Shown: positions 1 to 12,184, counted from the stretch's first letter. The stretch: 64,000 nucleotides of DNA from Balamuthia mandrillaris (GCA_031835245.1 JAVKOQ010000044.1:124001-188000), one strand, 5' to 3'. A program made the numbers and translations. The notes: generated from the sequence alone by a model not told the origin.

Positions 1-160
1 CACGTTTCCCAAGGGAACGCCAAGGTTTGGCTCCTTAAACTACAAAAGTTGAAAAAATTCGAAGGTGAGCAGGAATTCGTTTCCAACAAAAGTTTGTGTC
101 CGAAACAGGTCAGGCCAAAGGAAAAACGTAAACGACAAGCAGAACGACCCGCTGTTGTTA

Positions 161-804
161 TTAGACAGGGTTGGTCAGCAAAGAAGCAGTTTCATCCTTG
201 TTCATCTCGAGGGCCTCCTTCGTGTCCTCTTTCTTTTTTGAGGTCTTGCAGCACGGCGATGCGGAGATCAGGATGCCCACCAACGCCAAGAAGCCGATGG
301 TCAATGGCAGCAAGGCCACAATGGCTTGGAAGATCATCTGCCCGTAGAGGCGCCCCAACCGCTCCACAAACATCACGCAAAAGCTCGTGGCCACGCCACC
401 CGGCCGCGAGTCGCACGCCCCCTCCGCGTCCTGGTAAAAGGCCTTGCAGTCCTCTCCGCTGAGCTGAGCCAACACGGCAATTCCCCAAAAGGCCAAGGCG
501 GGCATCAGCACAAAGTACAGAAAGTTGCAGAGCAGGAAGGCCCAGTTAAGCAGAGAGGCAAGCAAAGGGTTGGTCGGGAAAAGAGAAGAGGAGGATGGAG
601 AAGAACAGGGAAGCAGGTTTTGGAGAAAGGCTTTGGGCGTGGTGTTGGAGGGGAAGGAGACGACGAAGAGGGGAATGAAGAACATGGCAAGGATGTTGGC
701 GATGAAGGTGGAGGCCACCACGGCGTAGAGGTGGTACTCCGACTCGCATTCCGAGTGGGCCTTGTCCCGTTGTCGAATGATGACAACCAGAGAGTACACC
801 ATCA
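161..804 (-). CDS. Multi-pass membrane protein, C-terminal exon
   Basis: Unrecognised membrane protein; only the last exon is clear. The open frame on the minus strand begins just after a pyrimidine-rich acceptor (about 805-840, ending GAAG) and stops at 161. It shows about four hydrophobic segments: one at the exon start (MVYSLVVII), a second after a Cys-rich loop, a third with FLYFVLMPALAFWG, and a fourth with IVALLPLTIGFLALVGIL. A Lys/Glu-rich cytosolic-type tail follows. Cysteines in the loops (SECESEYH, EDCKAF, GACDSR) could form disulfides. Upstream exons were not resolved; pieces may lie around 840-1040. No family motif was recognised. Confidence 0.55.
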
Positions 805-809
805 CTTCA

Positions 810-1500
810 AAAAGAAAAATACACAGAGAGAAGGTTAGTTCTTTCAACCAACACGACTGCTTGTGCGGGTGTCGTACGTGCAATCGTGACGATGAGCTGA
901 CCAAGCGCTTTCAGCAAACCAGCCCCGCTATTGCTATTACTCATTGCGTGCTTGTTTTGTTCGTTTGTTTGTTTGGCTTGTTGCTTTCAAGAAAAAAACT
1001 TGGTCTTTGTTGGTCAGGTATCCTGTTCTTATGAGCAGCGTTCCTCCTTCCTGGCCTCCTTCGGAGTTCTCCCAACGAACATTCTTGTTTTTTTTTTTTA
1101 ATTGCATTTCATCATGGGCAGCATTACAGCTCCTGATTTCCTAGTGGGCCGGAGGAATCCTTTTTGTCGACCCATATTCCTCGCGAACGAAGCAAACCAT
1201 GGTATGCCTTTTTTTTTTCCCCTCAAAAAAAAAGCTGTTTTTTGCTTTTTGCTGTGTCTGCACTTTCTTTCACAGACATGATGGCACGGAGGGGAGCGGC
1301 CATACCACCCCAGCCATGATGCCGGCTGGGGTGGTATGGCCAACGGCAACAAAGCCAGTGCATCCATCTGAATGCCCAGGTGCCATTGGATGTTGTTTAT
1401 CAGCAAAGAACCTATCCTATTCGATGCCGGTGCTGTGGTATATGTAGGCAGAGAGGAAGGCTCGCTGCTTCGCCTCAGCCCATTGTATCGTGTGGATGCG
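810..1500. other. Non-coding stretch with a strong hairpin
   Basis: No convincing exon is seen here. The stretch holds T-rich runs, a GTCGAC palindrome at 1166-1171 and the 18-bp perfect inverted repeat at 1298-1341 listed separately. Unresolved upstream exons of the membrane-protein gene may lie in the first 200 bases. Confidence 0.4.
1298..1341. repeat. Perfect inverted repeat (18-bp arms, 8-nt loop)
   Basis: The arms at 1298-1315 and 1324-1341 are exact reverse complements with core CCATACCACCCCAGCC, around the loop ATGATGCC. In RNA this would be a very stable GC-rich hairpin. No gene is recognised at the position; it may be a structured RNA, a small mobile-element remnant or a transcription end signal. 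Confidence 0.75.
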
Positions 1501-1506
1501 GGCTGC

Positions 1507-1806
1507 TCATGGCTTCAGAGAATTCACAAGTTCTAAAGAGAGCACAACTTGCGAGCATGAACACGTAGGAGCGAAGGGTTGAGCGTAGCGCTTCCAACGA
1601 GTGACGTCCAACTCATCGTCAGTTACTTTAGCGTAAACTTCTCGCACAACTTGGCGTCCCCAAACCTCGGCCCGAAAGGCCTGCTTCGCCAATTCTCGCC
1701 CGTGATAAGGGTCGTTGGCCTTGTTCCGGGCTTCAGCCAGCTCTTTTGCCAGCTGTGAAGCTATTTGCTGAGCCTCGGCTACAGCGTATGCCTTTTTGCT
1801 CAGCTT
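1507..1806 (-). CDS. Possible exon, unrecognised helical protein
   Basis: A minus-strand frame open for about 100 codons, ending at 1507. Its first two thirds have protein-like composition: an Ala/Gln/Lys/Glu-rich helix (EAQQIASQLAKELAEARNK), then AFRAEVWGRQVVREVYAKV and DELDVTRWKRYAQP. The last 25 residues look less natural, so the real 3' end may be spliced differently. There is no ATG in the well-behaved part, so this would be an internal or terminal exon. No family recognised. Confidence 0.3.
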   Translation of the reverse strand, partial: KLSKKAYAVAEAQQIASQLAKELAEARNKANDPYHGRELAKQAFRAEVWGRQVVREVYAKVTDDELDVTRWKRYAQPFAPTCSCSQVVLSLELVNSLKP

Positions 1807-2041
1807 CGAAACCCCTCAGCACTTTGCATTAAAACAGACAAGGATGGAGTGGGTGCTCGTTCTAGCACTTGTGCTTTGTGGCCGCCGGTTGGTGAGGGCA
1901 TGCCTGCGTCGTCATTGGGCTTGGGCATTTTTCTTCATTCCAACGGTGCACGCGCCCATTCCCATACATTTTGCTCAGATTTCCTCGAAAAAATATCACA
2001 ACGTGACGACGTGACGATCAGAAACGTTGCCACGTCAGGCG

Positions 2042-2049
2042 TGACGTCA
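2042..2049. promoter_or_regulatory. CRE/bZIP-type palindrome TGACGTCA
   Basis: A perfect TGACGTCA lies about 245 bp upstream of the coiled-coil gene at 2293, in a cluster of ACGT-core sites (CGTGACGACGTGACG at 2001-2016 and CCACGTCA near 2032). bZIP proteins are known to bind such sites; binding here is inferred. Confidence 0.4.
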
Positions 2050-2292
2050 GGCATGATCCAAATAATATCGGGCCGATAAACGAGTCATGCCCTCCACCAA
2101 AGCGAAACGAGCGGCTTGTCTAGACGAATCGCTGGATGGAACATACCTCCTCCGTGGCACCTCCTGCCGAGTGTTTATATTGCAGCCAACAAAACAAAAA
2201 GAAAGAAAGAAATTTATTATTTTTGTAACGCCAAAACTTGTTAAGCAGAAGCAGAATCGAATCCTTCCTTTGTCCAAAGGTTAACGAAACAT

Positions 2293-2721
2293 ATGGCAGG
2301 CCGATTCGAAGACAGCTACGAGGAAAGGGTGAGACAGCGTCAACAGTTCCTCGAGCAACAGCAGCGCGAGCTCGAGGCGGAGGAACGCCGCAGGGCGGAG
2401 GCCAACCGCCGCCTCCTGGAGGAGCAGGAGCGCCGCCGGGAGGAGGCCGCCATCCAACAGGCCAGCCGCCTCGCCCAAGAGGGCCACCAACAGGAGAAGC
2501 AGCACCTGGTCAACCTCACCACCGAGGAGCAGTTCGAGAGCCAGGTGGACAGACACCAGAGGGAGATGAGGCAAAAGATGGAGCAGCAGCAGCGGGAATT
2601 GGAGGAGGAGGAGAGAAGGAGGGAGGAGCAGCGCCAGCGCTACCTTCAGCAGCAACGCGAGAAGAAGGAGGCCGAAGCGAGAAGAATCAGAGAAACTGTT
2701 GTGAATAAAGCCGAACAGTAA
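2293..2721 (+). CDS. Glu/Arg/Gln-rich coiled-coil protein
   Basis: Intronless 142-residue protein, almost entirely a charged helix. Heptad-like blocks (ELEAEERRRAEANRRLLEEQERRREEAA, here shortened from a longer run) recur as RELEEEERRREEQRQRYLQQQ in the second half. There is no signal peptide, membrane segment or Cys. The ATG at 2293 is the first in frame and the stop is TAA. Such proteins are usually structural or cytoskeletal, but sequence alone does not name this one. ACGT-core sites lie upstream at 2001-2049. Confidence 0.7.
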   Translation: MAGRFEDSYEERVRQRQQFLEQQQRELEAEERRRAEANRRLLEEQERRREEAAIQQASRLAQEGHQQEKQHLVNLTTEEQFESQVDRHQREMRQKMEQQQRELEEEERRREEQRQRYLQQQREKKEAEARRIRETVVNKAEQ

Positions 2722-2783
2722 ATACTGTAAAGTTGTCAACTATCTTTAAAAAAAACAAAAAAAAAAGCAAACAAACAATCAAA

Positions 2784-4532
2784 TCACTCCTCCAGTTTTT
2801 CTTTGTCTTTAGACTTGGAGGCGGAGACGTGCGGGACGACCCCGTTGGACTGTTCGATAAAGTCGTGAACGGTCTGAGGGGGCCACATCACGATGTACGC
2901 CGTCCACACGGTGGAGCTGAAGGTGAAGACGGGAAGGGTGGCGTACAGCGCCCCGTGAAACACCACTCCCAATATCCAACTCACCTGTTGTTTTTTTTGT
3001 TTTAATGAAAAGAAGAAAGAACAAGAACAAGAACAAGAACAAGAAGAAAGAACAAGCAGAAAGAACAAGCAGAACAAGAAGAAAACCTTTTTCATTTGCC
3101 ATGAAAGAAGAGGCCAAAAAGCAAGCGCTAGTTCCAGGCCAACAGAGAAGAAGGCCCCGATGACGGCCGTCTCGTGGAAGAAAGGAATGGAGGAGGGCCA
3201 GTTGGCGTCCCAGTGGTGGTACATGAATATTGCCTCCAAACGATCTCCGTTCAAATAGCCTGCGTTACATTTGCTCCATGCTCCCCTTTCGTTTGCAAAA
3301 GGAAGAACGGGGAAAGAGGCAGGAAGAATAAATAGGGGTTAGAGCACATATCAGCTTGTGGTAAGATTTGAGCTGGTTGAAGATTTACCAGAAATAGGTG
3401 GTCATCACTTGCAGCACTACCAAAGGAACTGCCCAGAGTTTACCTCTCTCTGTTACTCCACTTCGATCCACCTTTTTTCACATGGTCAAAGTTAACAGTG
3501 AGAACCGAGGAAGATAGCAAACACAGAACCAAAAGAGCCAAGAAGTAACGTACAGGAGGAAGGAATCCCTTCACCCGAAGCCAGTTATCAAGGGAATAAG
3601 AGTTTCCACATGGCAGCAACGGAAGCAACGCCACCAGATTCGTCAAAAATGTGGTGTGATGGTGTGTATATGGCTCATGAGCTTTTGTTGTTTAAACGAA
3701 TGTAGTTATATAAACAGAAACGAGGAAAAACAAAGAACAAATGGAGACCAACCTGCGCCAACGCCATAACGAATGAGGAGCATGGTAATAGCGGTCCATG
3801 TGGAAGCGAATGGTGTGAACAAGCCGACAAGCAACATTGCTGTCGCTGGGTAAAAGGAAAATCCAAATGCAGCTTTCCATCCCTTTTATTGAAGAAAAAT
3901 AAAAAAGAAAGTGAGACTAGCGAGAGAGAGAGAGAGAGAGAATTATTCATGTTTGTATAACAGAGAAGAAAGTTACCAAGCGAAGCAACGATTGACCCGT
4001 TCTGGCCGACAGCAAGTCTAAAGCAAACCGGGACCATAGATTTAACACCAATCCTATCCGCAGAAGAGCTACTCCCCTTTTCCACAAAGAAGCAACCATA
4101 ATGAGCAATCAGGAATAATAAGGACAAAAGAGGAGAATGAATACCTAGTAGAGCCTTCATAGTGGTCAATCCAATAAGTAAAACAGCTCCAAGCCCAACG
4201 CATCAGTAAGAAGGGATACAACAACCAATCGATCGCGGAGGCGGAAGATGATGAACAAGGTAAAGGAGGACGAGCGAAGGTCTTCCAAAGAGAGAAACGA
4301 CTGATCATGTAACCCACAAGTCCCAACAGCACGTAGAACATTATGTACATCAATGGAGTTACGTCATCGCGTTTGCCGATGTCAGGATAAACACCGCTTT
4401 TGGTGTTCAACGACTTGCCTTGTATCTTATGAGTAAAGTCGGTGCTACATACCTTTGTTTTGTTTTTGTTGTTTTTGAATGTTAGAACGCAAAGTGAGCA
4501 AGAAAACAAACAGTAACATAAAACATATATTC

Positions 4533-4565
<33 letters not shown>

Positions 4566-4915
4566 ATTACGTTGTCTTCTCCGTTTTCAGTGAGAGGAGC
4601 CCATCCATAGGGCAACACTTGCCCGCAACGAATCACTCCTCTTACATCAAGTTCCTCCGCTGTCGGGTCATGCCCATGATTCTACATAAAACACAATTGG
4701 TTAATGCAAGCAGAGATACGTCGCGTATAACCACAAACCGTAATGAACTCTAGCCGGAGCTCTCTGCATTTTTTCTGTACAAGCTTCCAGGCACTGAAGA
4801 GCTGTTCTGGATGCTCTTTTTGTCTTTTAAAAGTCGTGAGTGGAGTGGCAAGCGATTGGTGTGTTTGCGTTGTGTGCAGCAACAAAGGAACAGAGTCAAC
4901 AGGACAGCGAAGCAG

Positions 4916-4959
<44 letters not shown>

Positions 4960-5400
4960 AGGAAACAAGAGAGAGAGAGAGAGAGAAACTTGAAAAACCC
5001 CAAAGTAGTGCAAAGTGTTAAAACACGTACGTGAAGTCAAAGGGCACGGGTTCGATCTGCCCATCGGTCTTGTACCAGTCCAACTCCACGTGGCAGGTCT
5101 TGTAGCCCGAGCCAGAGAACATGCTCCACCGCATCATCCAGGAAGGGCCGGTCCTCCAGCCCAGGAACTGGGTGTAGAAAGGGGTCACGCAGAACCACAG
5201 CAGGACGGTCAAGAAGAGAAGCGCCTTGAGGTGAGTCCAGAAAGACGTGGCGACGTAGTGGTGGTGAGGAGGAGGAGGAAGGGCTCCCCTTGTGGCACGT
5301 GGTGGTTTAGAGGAGGTGCCTAGTGCTTCGTAGTCGTATACGTCCTCTTGCTGCTGCTGTTGAGAAGAAGAGGAAGGAGACATGATCCAGCGTTGAAATA
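2784..5400 (-). CDS. HTTM-like multi-pass membrane protein, about 8 exons
   Basis: Minus-strand gene whose exons encode hydrophobic pieces with conserved-looking motifs. The first exon (about 5045-5400) has a Ser/Gln-rich N-terminus from the ATG at 5381, then a membrane segment LKALLFLTVLLWFCVTPFY. Later exons give RDDVTPLMYIMFYVLLGLVGY, FYPATAMLLVGLFTPFAS, a piece with SLDNWLRVKGF, and GDRLEAIFMYHHWDANWP. The last exon ends EKLEE at 2784. A membrane segment before a SLDNW motif and a later W-rich, NGDRLE-type motif resemble the HTTM domain shared with vitamin K-dependent gamma-carboxylase. Catalytic activity cannot be inferred. Introns hold (GA)n runs at 3926-3950, 4534-4562 and 4920-4985. 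Exon joins were not fully resolved. Confidence 0.55.
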
Positions 5401-5793
5401 AACGAACCCCTCCTTCCTTCATTTTTTTTTTTTTTGTTTTCCGAATCGGATGGTAACGCTCCGGCGGGGAACCCCAAACAACAAACTAAAGAAAATATTC
5501 CCCCTCTTCCGTGTTTTGTTCGACCAAAGAAAAAAAAAAGCAAAGGTGCAACTCTAAACCGTTGGTCAACGCTCTCAGAGCAAGAAAGGCACGATAGGGT
5601 GGGTTAAACCTGGCCCAAAGGCTCAATAAAAAAACACCAACAAGAAAAGCAACTCTTTTTCTGTCTCTTTTCCTTCGGCTTAACGTTAAATTCAAAGCGA
5701 GCACGCCATTGGTCTGGTCGCCGTTTTCTCCCCACGTTGATTGGTCCTTTGATTTTTTTTTTCAAGAAGAAAAGGATTGACGTGTGGAAAGAA

Positions 5794-5828
<35 letters not shown>

Positions 5829-5849
5829 GAGAGAGAAAGTGTGTTTCAT
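5401..5849. other. Intergenic gap between HTTM-like and RWP-RK genes
   Basis: Holds poly-T/poly-A runs and (GA)n runs near 5796-5840, lying between the 5' end of the HTTM-like gene and the 3' end of the RWP-RK gene, both on the minus strand. No coding signal was found. A promoter for the HTTM-like gene is expected here. Confidence 0.4.
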
Positions 5850-8800
5850 TTATTCGTTCGTTCGTTTTTTTTGTCGTTTCTTCAAAGCTTTGCTTTGGTG
5901 GTGGTTGGCGGCAGAGGCGGAGGCGGACCTGGCGAAAGAAAGCAGAAGAGAAGGAGAGGAGCCCAGCTGGTGGTGGCGCTGCGAGTTGGTGGTCGACAGG
6001 AACGAATCCGCATCGCCGCGGGACGTTTGTTGTGGGGGAGTTGAAGGAAGGGGTTGACGATAAGATGATACGTTATCTTCTTCTTCGGTGTTGTTACTGT
6101 TGCTATTGGCATCGTCATCAGCATCCTCTTCTGGATCGTCGCTCACGCGCAACATTTGTTCTCGCTCCAAATCCATCTCGGCGAGCAATGCCATCATCGT
6201 TCTTCTTCGTTGGTCCTTCTCCTTGCTTGTTGGCATCAAGAGACTCAATAAATCCGAACAAGACGAAGAATATGACAATGAAGAAGTTGATGATGAAGAA
6301 GAAGGAAGCAAAGGTGCTTCAACGCGAATGGTAGTCAGTTGGTTTTCGTTGCCATTGTGGTGAGGAGTTGCTGTTGAGATGATGGCAGGTGCAGAACAAG
6401 AGAGGGGAGAAGAGAGTGACGAAGAAGTTTTTTTGTTTGTTTTGTTAGTTTCGCTGAGAGAAGAAACGGAGAAAGAGGAAGAGGAAGGAGAAAGTGAGGT
6501 GTGAACAGTTGTTGCAGTAGGCGAAGAAGGGGATGACGACGAAGGAGACGACGATAGCGAAGAGGACACGCGCTGTCGCTTCAACATCTCCAACGATTCT
6601 AGCGCAGCAAAGGGAATGTCCTCTTCTTCCACAAACTCGTTACCGTGTCGACGATGATGAGAATTGTTCGAGCTTCCATTCATCAAGCTATGCCGACGAT
6701 TATGCTTACGTTGTCGTCTATGCTTCACGTCTTCTTCTTCTTCCTCTTCCTCTTCTTCAAGTTCTTCTTCCTCTTCTTCATCTTCTTCATTGGCATCACT
6801 CGTTTGATGGTCCAAACATTCAGTACGATGCTTCATTGGCGCTGGCAGACGATCCAAAGAGGTAATGCGGATGCGAACGGGGCGTAAACAGTCCTCCCGC
6901 TCTTTGCGAAGACGGCTCAACTTCTCCTTGTCCTCATCGAGGACGAGTCCATCTGCACTATGCAACTTCAACATCCCAATTATCTTATCTATCTTTCTCA
7001 ACTATTTAACGTAGGCACAAAATGTTAGTAAAAAGAACGAAAAAGGTTGCCAGAAAAAAAAATGAATGACGTACATATCGATAAGGCCATTTGCGACGAG
7101 TGCATTCCTTGAAGCGTTTGCAGAGCATGGACTCGGAGATGCCAAGCCTACGTGCCGCCTCTTTTTGAGGCAACGTCAACAGGTCAGTTATGTCAATGTA
7201 GTTTATCTCCGCGCTCATTCGCTCCGGTTGCTTTCGCTTTGTCCCGGAGAGACAATTATTGTTACTGTTGTTGGTCGAGTCTTGTGTTGGGGCCTTTGAG
7301 AAAGAAGAAGAATTGGTGTTGTTTTGTTGTAGCGGTTGTTGATAAGGCGTTTCGCTGGTCCAAGAGGAAGAGGAAGTGAAGGAAGAGGACGAAGAGGAGG
7401 AGGAAGAGGGAGATGGAGGAGAGACTTCAGTGAAGCGAAGAATGAGTTCGCGAGAAGAACTCAATGAAGAAAGCGAGCTCACATCTGGGACAGGCTCAGC
7501 CATCGACGTCGATGTCCCCACATCTTCATCTTTTTGTTCTTCCTCGGCAGAATCTTTGCCTACACAACAAAAAAAGAGTTTGGCTAGATGAGAGATAGAG
7601 CGAGAAGCAAACACGAGCATAACAATAAGTACCTGAGTTTTTACGCTTCTGAGAGGTAGGTCTGGAAGCAACATGAAAGGGTGTCGTCTTGGCAGTAGCA
7701 AGCGTGCGCACAAATCCATGTGCAGAGTACTCCTCCACGGAGAACACCACGCAGAAGGACTGATGTTTGTGCTTGGAGCTCACGTCCATCACTTTGAGCT
7801 TGGTGAAGACCGCTCTGCCCTTAGTGTTGACCGTGATCTGCTTGATGCCCTGAAGAATGTCCTGGTTGCCTTGAGCGGTGGTGATAACTTCCTCCCCTGT
7901 CAAATGGTAAAAGAGACGAGCACGAGCGATCAAGAACATGCCTGCCGAGGCGGCAAAGGGAACGGCCAGCGCGGGAGGAGGAGAGAGATAACGATTGGCA
8001 GTGGCCACTTCGGCAGGTTGTTGCACTATGCGAATAGCTAGCTGGTCGGGAGAGAGAGGTATTTGCTTTCCTTCTGTTGCCAGGACCGCGTCCATCTCTT
8101 CTGTATGTTCTTCTGCCACTTTAGATCTTAAGGCGCTTTCCTTCTGTTCTGTTGCCATTCCTTCGCTCTCCTGTTCGTTTGTACGCTTTGTGTCTGATTT
8201 ACCGCTGTTTATCGAAAGCATATAAGCTTAGGGACATGCGAGAAAAGGAATGTGAGAGAGAAAAAAACCTGGAAGCAGCAGATAGAGAGAGCAACAGGTC
8301 ATCCAAAGAGGCTTCCTTGCTGCGATGAATAAGCTGCAACTCGCATCCAAGTTGCTTCAGCTTGAGCACACGCTGCATGGAAGCGTATTCATCCGTTGCC
8401 AAGGCGGTCGCGTTTGCAGTCACAGGCAGTTTGTAGAGAGCTTTAAGCTGGTCCAACAATTGAACTTCCCTCTGCAGATAACATTCTAGTTCTTGAAGCT
8501 GTTTGGGAAAGCTGGCAAGCTTTATTCCTTTTCCTGATGTTTCTTTGTTGTTGAAGTTGTTAAGGAGTTGGTTATTATTGTTATTGTTGTTGTTATTGTT
8601 GAGAAGGAGGAAGCTCTTTTTTCGTTGTTGCTGCAAATTCTCTGCGTCAGCGAGGTTCGTTGGCTCCGCTCCAACCGAGGCATGTTTTTCCTTAACCACA
8701 ACACTCACTTTTCCTGCCACTTAAGAGGGCAAACAAAACCAGTGATGTTAGAGAAAAGGTGTTTTGAAAAAAAAAAACACAAAAAAGAAACAAACGAACC

Positions 8801-9409
8801 AAGTTGGGGCAGAGACTTCGTTGTGGAGAAGGAAGAAGCAGAGGCAGAGGAATAGGAAGAAGAGGCTTGTGCTAGTGGCAACGGTACTTGAGAGACAACC
8901 GGAGGACTCTTCCTTGTCAGTTGTGTGGCTGTCGTTACGGTCACCATGGTAGAAGCGGAAGGAGAGGGCTGGAGGGAAGAGAGGGAGGCGGACGAGGTTG
9001 AGGCAGAAGCCGCCGAAGAGGAAGCAGCAGCAGAGGAAGAACGTAGAGCAGGTGGCTTTGGTTGCAACGGAGGGTGGGTAGTAGTGGAGGCTGATGGAGG
9101 AGGAGGAAATGAGAAAGAGGGTGAAAGAGCAGGAGTAGCAGTAGAAGCAAGTGTCGAAGAAGTAGTAGCAGCAGCAGAAGAAACGGTAGAAGAAGAAGAG
9201 GCCATACCGTTGTTACCTGAACTTTGGAGTTTAGAAGAAGAGGAAGCAGTAGTGGATGAAGAGGTAGCGGGAACGGAAGATTTTCGTCGGTTTTGTTGGT
9301 TCTGTTGGTTCTCATGAGCCGCCGCGTAGAAAGGCGAAAGAAGGAGGGAGTAGCCTCTCGCGATGGGATGGTTATGCATAGAGGCAGGAGCTTGGATGCT
9401 GGTCATCAT
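5850..9409 (-). CDS. RWP-RK domain transcription factor
   Basis: Five-exon minus-strand gene starting at the ATG at 9409. Exon 1 (to about 8799) is a Ser/Ala/Pro low-complexity region. Exon 2 (8720 to about 8270) has an Asn run and a helical segment. Exon 3 (about 8228 to 7632) holds a folded-looking domain (VFTKLKVMDVSSKHKHQSF). Exon 4 (about 7561-7075) carries the RWP-RK motif (PQKEAARRLGISESMLCKRF followed by RRKWPYR). Exon 5 (about 7000-5850) has a helix (RKIDKIIGMLKLHS) and long acidic and Ser runs. RWP-RK proteins bind DNA and control nitrogen responses or gamete fate in plants and algae. The specific role here is unknown; the domain assignment is firm. Confidence 0.8.
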
Positions 9410-10104
9410 TCTTTGCCTCTTGCTCGAACCGCTTGAATTTTTGAACGTCTACGCGAACGACAAAAAAAAGCCAAAATAAAAACCAGTTCAAAAGAAATAA
9501 ATCCAAACCGATCAATCAATCTCAATCCAATCACTACCAATCGAGCAGAGAGAGAAAGATGGAGAGATGAACTGAGCGAAGAGACGCGTTGGTCGAATAA
9601 ATAAATAAAAAGAGTAAATTTGAAAAGAAAGAAAAGAAAAGAAAAAGCAAAAATTAAAAAAAAGGCGGGAAAGAAAGCAGGAGAAGAAGCGAGAGAGAAG
9701 AAGCGGGAAAAAAAAAATAGAAAATAGGAGAGAGGAGTAACGGTCGAGACGAGAATGAAAACACACACAAAAAAATTCAAAGGACAAAATAAAAACTTCG
9801 GAAAAATGCCTTCCTGAATTTCCCACGGAGTTGATTTGAAGGAAATTTAGTTGAGAGATCTATCTACCAATACCATGGAAGATGGCAAAAACTCCGGGCC
9901 AATGGGCATCGGGGGCTAGGGTTCCGAGGAGGTGTCGACAAAAACGATAACCCTAACCTAGAAATTTGAGCGCCCTTTCGCGCCATTGTTTCTCGCCCGA
10001 CCACCACAAGAGGAGGGAGAGATGAGCGAGGTTTTTATTTTTTCTTATATAAAACGAAAAAAAAAGAGCAAGAGAAATTACACAGCTTTAAAGGGAGAGG
10101 GAGA

Positions 10105-10146
<42 letters not shown>

Positions 10147-10343
10147 ATGGGAGTAGATGATAAATGCAAACAAACAAAAAAAGGAGTCGTACATGAAGCC
10201 ATTGGGCTTGCCACCACTTTCTTTCTCGATTTTTCCTGCGCTAATGCAATAGTTGCACGCAGAAAGAAACAAGAGGAAGCGGAAGGAGAAAGGAATATCC
10301 TCTATCAGCAAACTTACGTAAGCAAAAAAAAAAGTTCTCCGCT
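9410..10343. other. Intergenic region upstream of the RWP-RK gene
   Basis: No gene is supported. It holds A/T-rich low-complexity sequence, a GTCGAC palindrome at 9934-9939, telomere-like words (CTAGGGTT near 9916, AACCCTAACC near 9950) and a (GA)n run at 10097-10142. Open frames across the region are translations of simple repeats. Confidence 0.5.
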
Positions 10344-11865
10344 TCAGATCAGCGAGTTATTCACCAGCGGGCGGCCTTGAGAAGGATAAGGCGGCTGTTG
10401 TGGTTGTTGCTGTTGTGGCGGCAAAGCAAATGGGTCGAATGATGTGAAGTTGTTTTGGCTCGCGGGGGAGAGCTGTTGGTGTTGAGGCTGAACTTGTGGT
10501 TGTGGTTGCTGTGGATAGAAAGAGGGCAATGGAGGCCCTCCTGTAGCGCCATAGGCAGAGGAAGAGGGAGCATACGTGCGCGAACGCTGTCTGAGGTTGT
10601 TGGTAGGAGGACCGGCGAGACGGGGCATGGACTCTGCATCCCTCGTGCCCATCGCCGCCAATACAGCCTTGTCAGTTTGGACGGGAGCAAACGAAGGAGT
10701 TCCTTGTGGTTGAGGTTGAGGTTGGGACGGCACGGCTCCGTTTCGTGGTGATGCATCTCGGGTGGCTCTCGCGGGTTGTTGAAGTTGCGGAGCAGCGGCG
10801 GCGATAGCAGCAGCGGCAGCAGAACGAGTGCCAGTAGCACTGCGTGGAGCAAAGTCCTGATCCTCAAAGTCGATGAGAAGGTTGGGTTGGACCACAGGTG
10901 GGGAGGACTCGCTACGGTTGCCGCGACGCAGCGCCATCATGCGGTTCCTCTCCGCCTTCTGTCGCTCTTCCTCGTAGATCTCGCGGCGGATCTTTTCTCT
11001 CTCTTCTGCCTCGATCTGTTTTCGGATCCTTTCTCGCTCCTTTTCTGCATCTGCAGGAGTGCGGCTAGCAGCGTCCTCGTCGTCGGAGCGTTCATTCTCG
11101 TCGTCGTCCTCGTCGTCGCGTTGGCTAATGGGGACTTGCTTGTCGTGAGAGTCATAGCGATCAAAGGCGGGAATGTCGCTCTCCAGTTGCTTGTGCTTCT
11201 CTGTGATGGCACGCCTGAATAGTTTATCACCTTTGTTAACTTCGGACAAGAAGCAGAGAGGAAAAGAAGAAAGAAAAGCAGAGAAGGAATAAGAGAGAAT
11301 AAGAAGGGAAGTGAGAAATGAAAGAGTACTTGATGGCTTCCACCCAGTCTTGGGCGTGGAACTGGTCTTTGGCCTCCAACGTATGAACCTTGATCCTGCC
11401 CATCTTCTCGCTTATTCCAATATCAAAGCAAGCCGGCTTTTTGTGGGGCTGCACTTGCACTATGCTAGTCAACGGCCACTCCTTATGAATCACATCGGTT
11501 TTGTGATCCTTTGTGTTGTTTTTTTTTTAAAAAAAATAAAATATAAACAAATATTACGAATAATCAGCATCACGAGAATCTTCAAGAACAGAAGACAGAA
11601 GAAGAAAGAAGATAGATGCGAAGGTTGAAAGATATATACAAAGAAATACAAAGTCAAACATGTTTAAAAAATAAACAATACAGAAACTTACCAGCATCAA
11701 CAAGGAGTCCTTGGTGAGCACAAGCTTGCGCATGGCAGGCCAAGCGATGCCGGTCATGCCGATCAAGATGAGGCTCTCCTTGAGGGTTTCGCCCGAGGCG
11801 GCGCCGGTTCGTATGTACTGCACCTTATCATTCCTTTGCTTGAATAAGTTCAATGCAAAACTCAT
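10344..11865 (-). CDS. PH-like domain adaptor with charged helix and Pro/Gln tail
   Basis: Three-exon minus-strand gene. Exon 1 (11865 to about 11693) starts MSFALNLFKQRNDKVQYIRTG; exon 2 (about 11512-11333) contains PACFDIGISEKMGRIKVHTL and ends with AQDWVEAIK. Together they resemble a PH-like fold: basic strands, then a closing Trp helix. Exon 3 (about 11240-10344) has a highly charged helix (EKERERIRKQIEAEEREKIR), an acidic LLIDFEDQDF segment and a long Pro/Gln/Ser-rich tail with SFDPFALPP. LLIDF and DPF-type motifs are typical of clathrin or AP-2 adaptors, so a membrane-trafficking role is plausible but inferred. Stop is TGA at 10344-10346. Confidence 0.55.
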
Positions 11866-12184
11866 CCTGGATTCTTCTTCTTATTCTTCTACTTCCCCCC
11901 CCCTCCCCTTCCTCTTCTTCTTGACAAAGCAAAACACAAGACTGGACTAAGATCTTCAACGAAAAGAAAAAAAAAAATAAATAATTGCTGTATTAGTGGT
12001 GGTGAAGCGGCCCTAAAAAAATATAGGGGTGGACTCCAACAAGGTAGAAACCTGTCTGCCGGTGGCGCTGCATAGATATTGGACATAGATCAGCGCTGCC
12101 GCTTGTACCCCCAAAAAACACAAACCTGGTTGTTGGGGGTCATAAAAAAGCCCCTAAAAAACAGAGTTGAAGAAGAAACTCTTC
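11866..12184. other. Intergenic gap
   Basis: About 320 bp between the PH-like adaptor gene (5' end at 11865) and the 3' end of the small basic protein gene. No coding or RNA gene is seen. It would contain the promoter of the PH-like gene. Confidence 0.4.

Noticed and set aside
8925-9317. Plus-strand frame rich in Glu and Ala
   Set aside because: It is the reverse of the Ser/Ala/Pro-rich first exon of the RWP-RK gene, which has better start, splice sites and domain context.
9916-9960. Telomere repeat array
   Set aside because: Only isolated words resembling TTAGGG occur (also at 40065); there is no tandem array.
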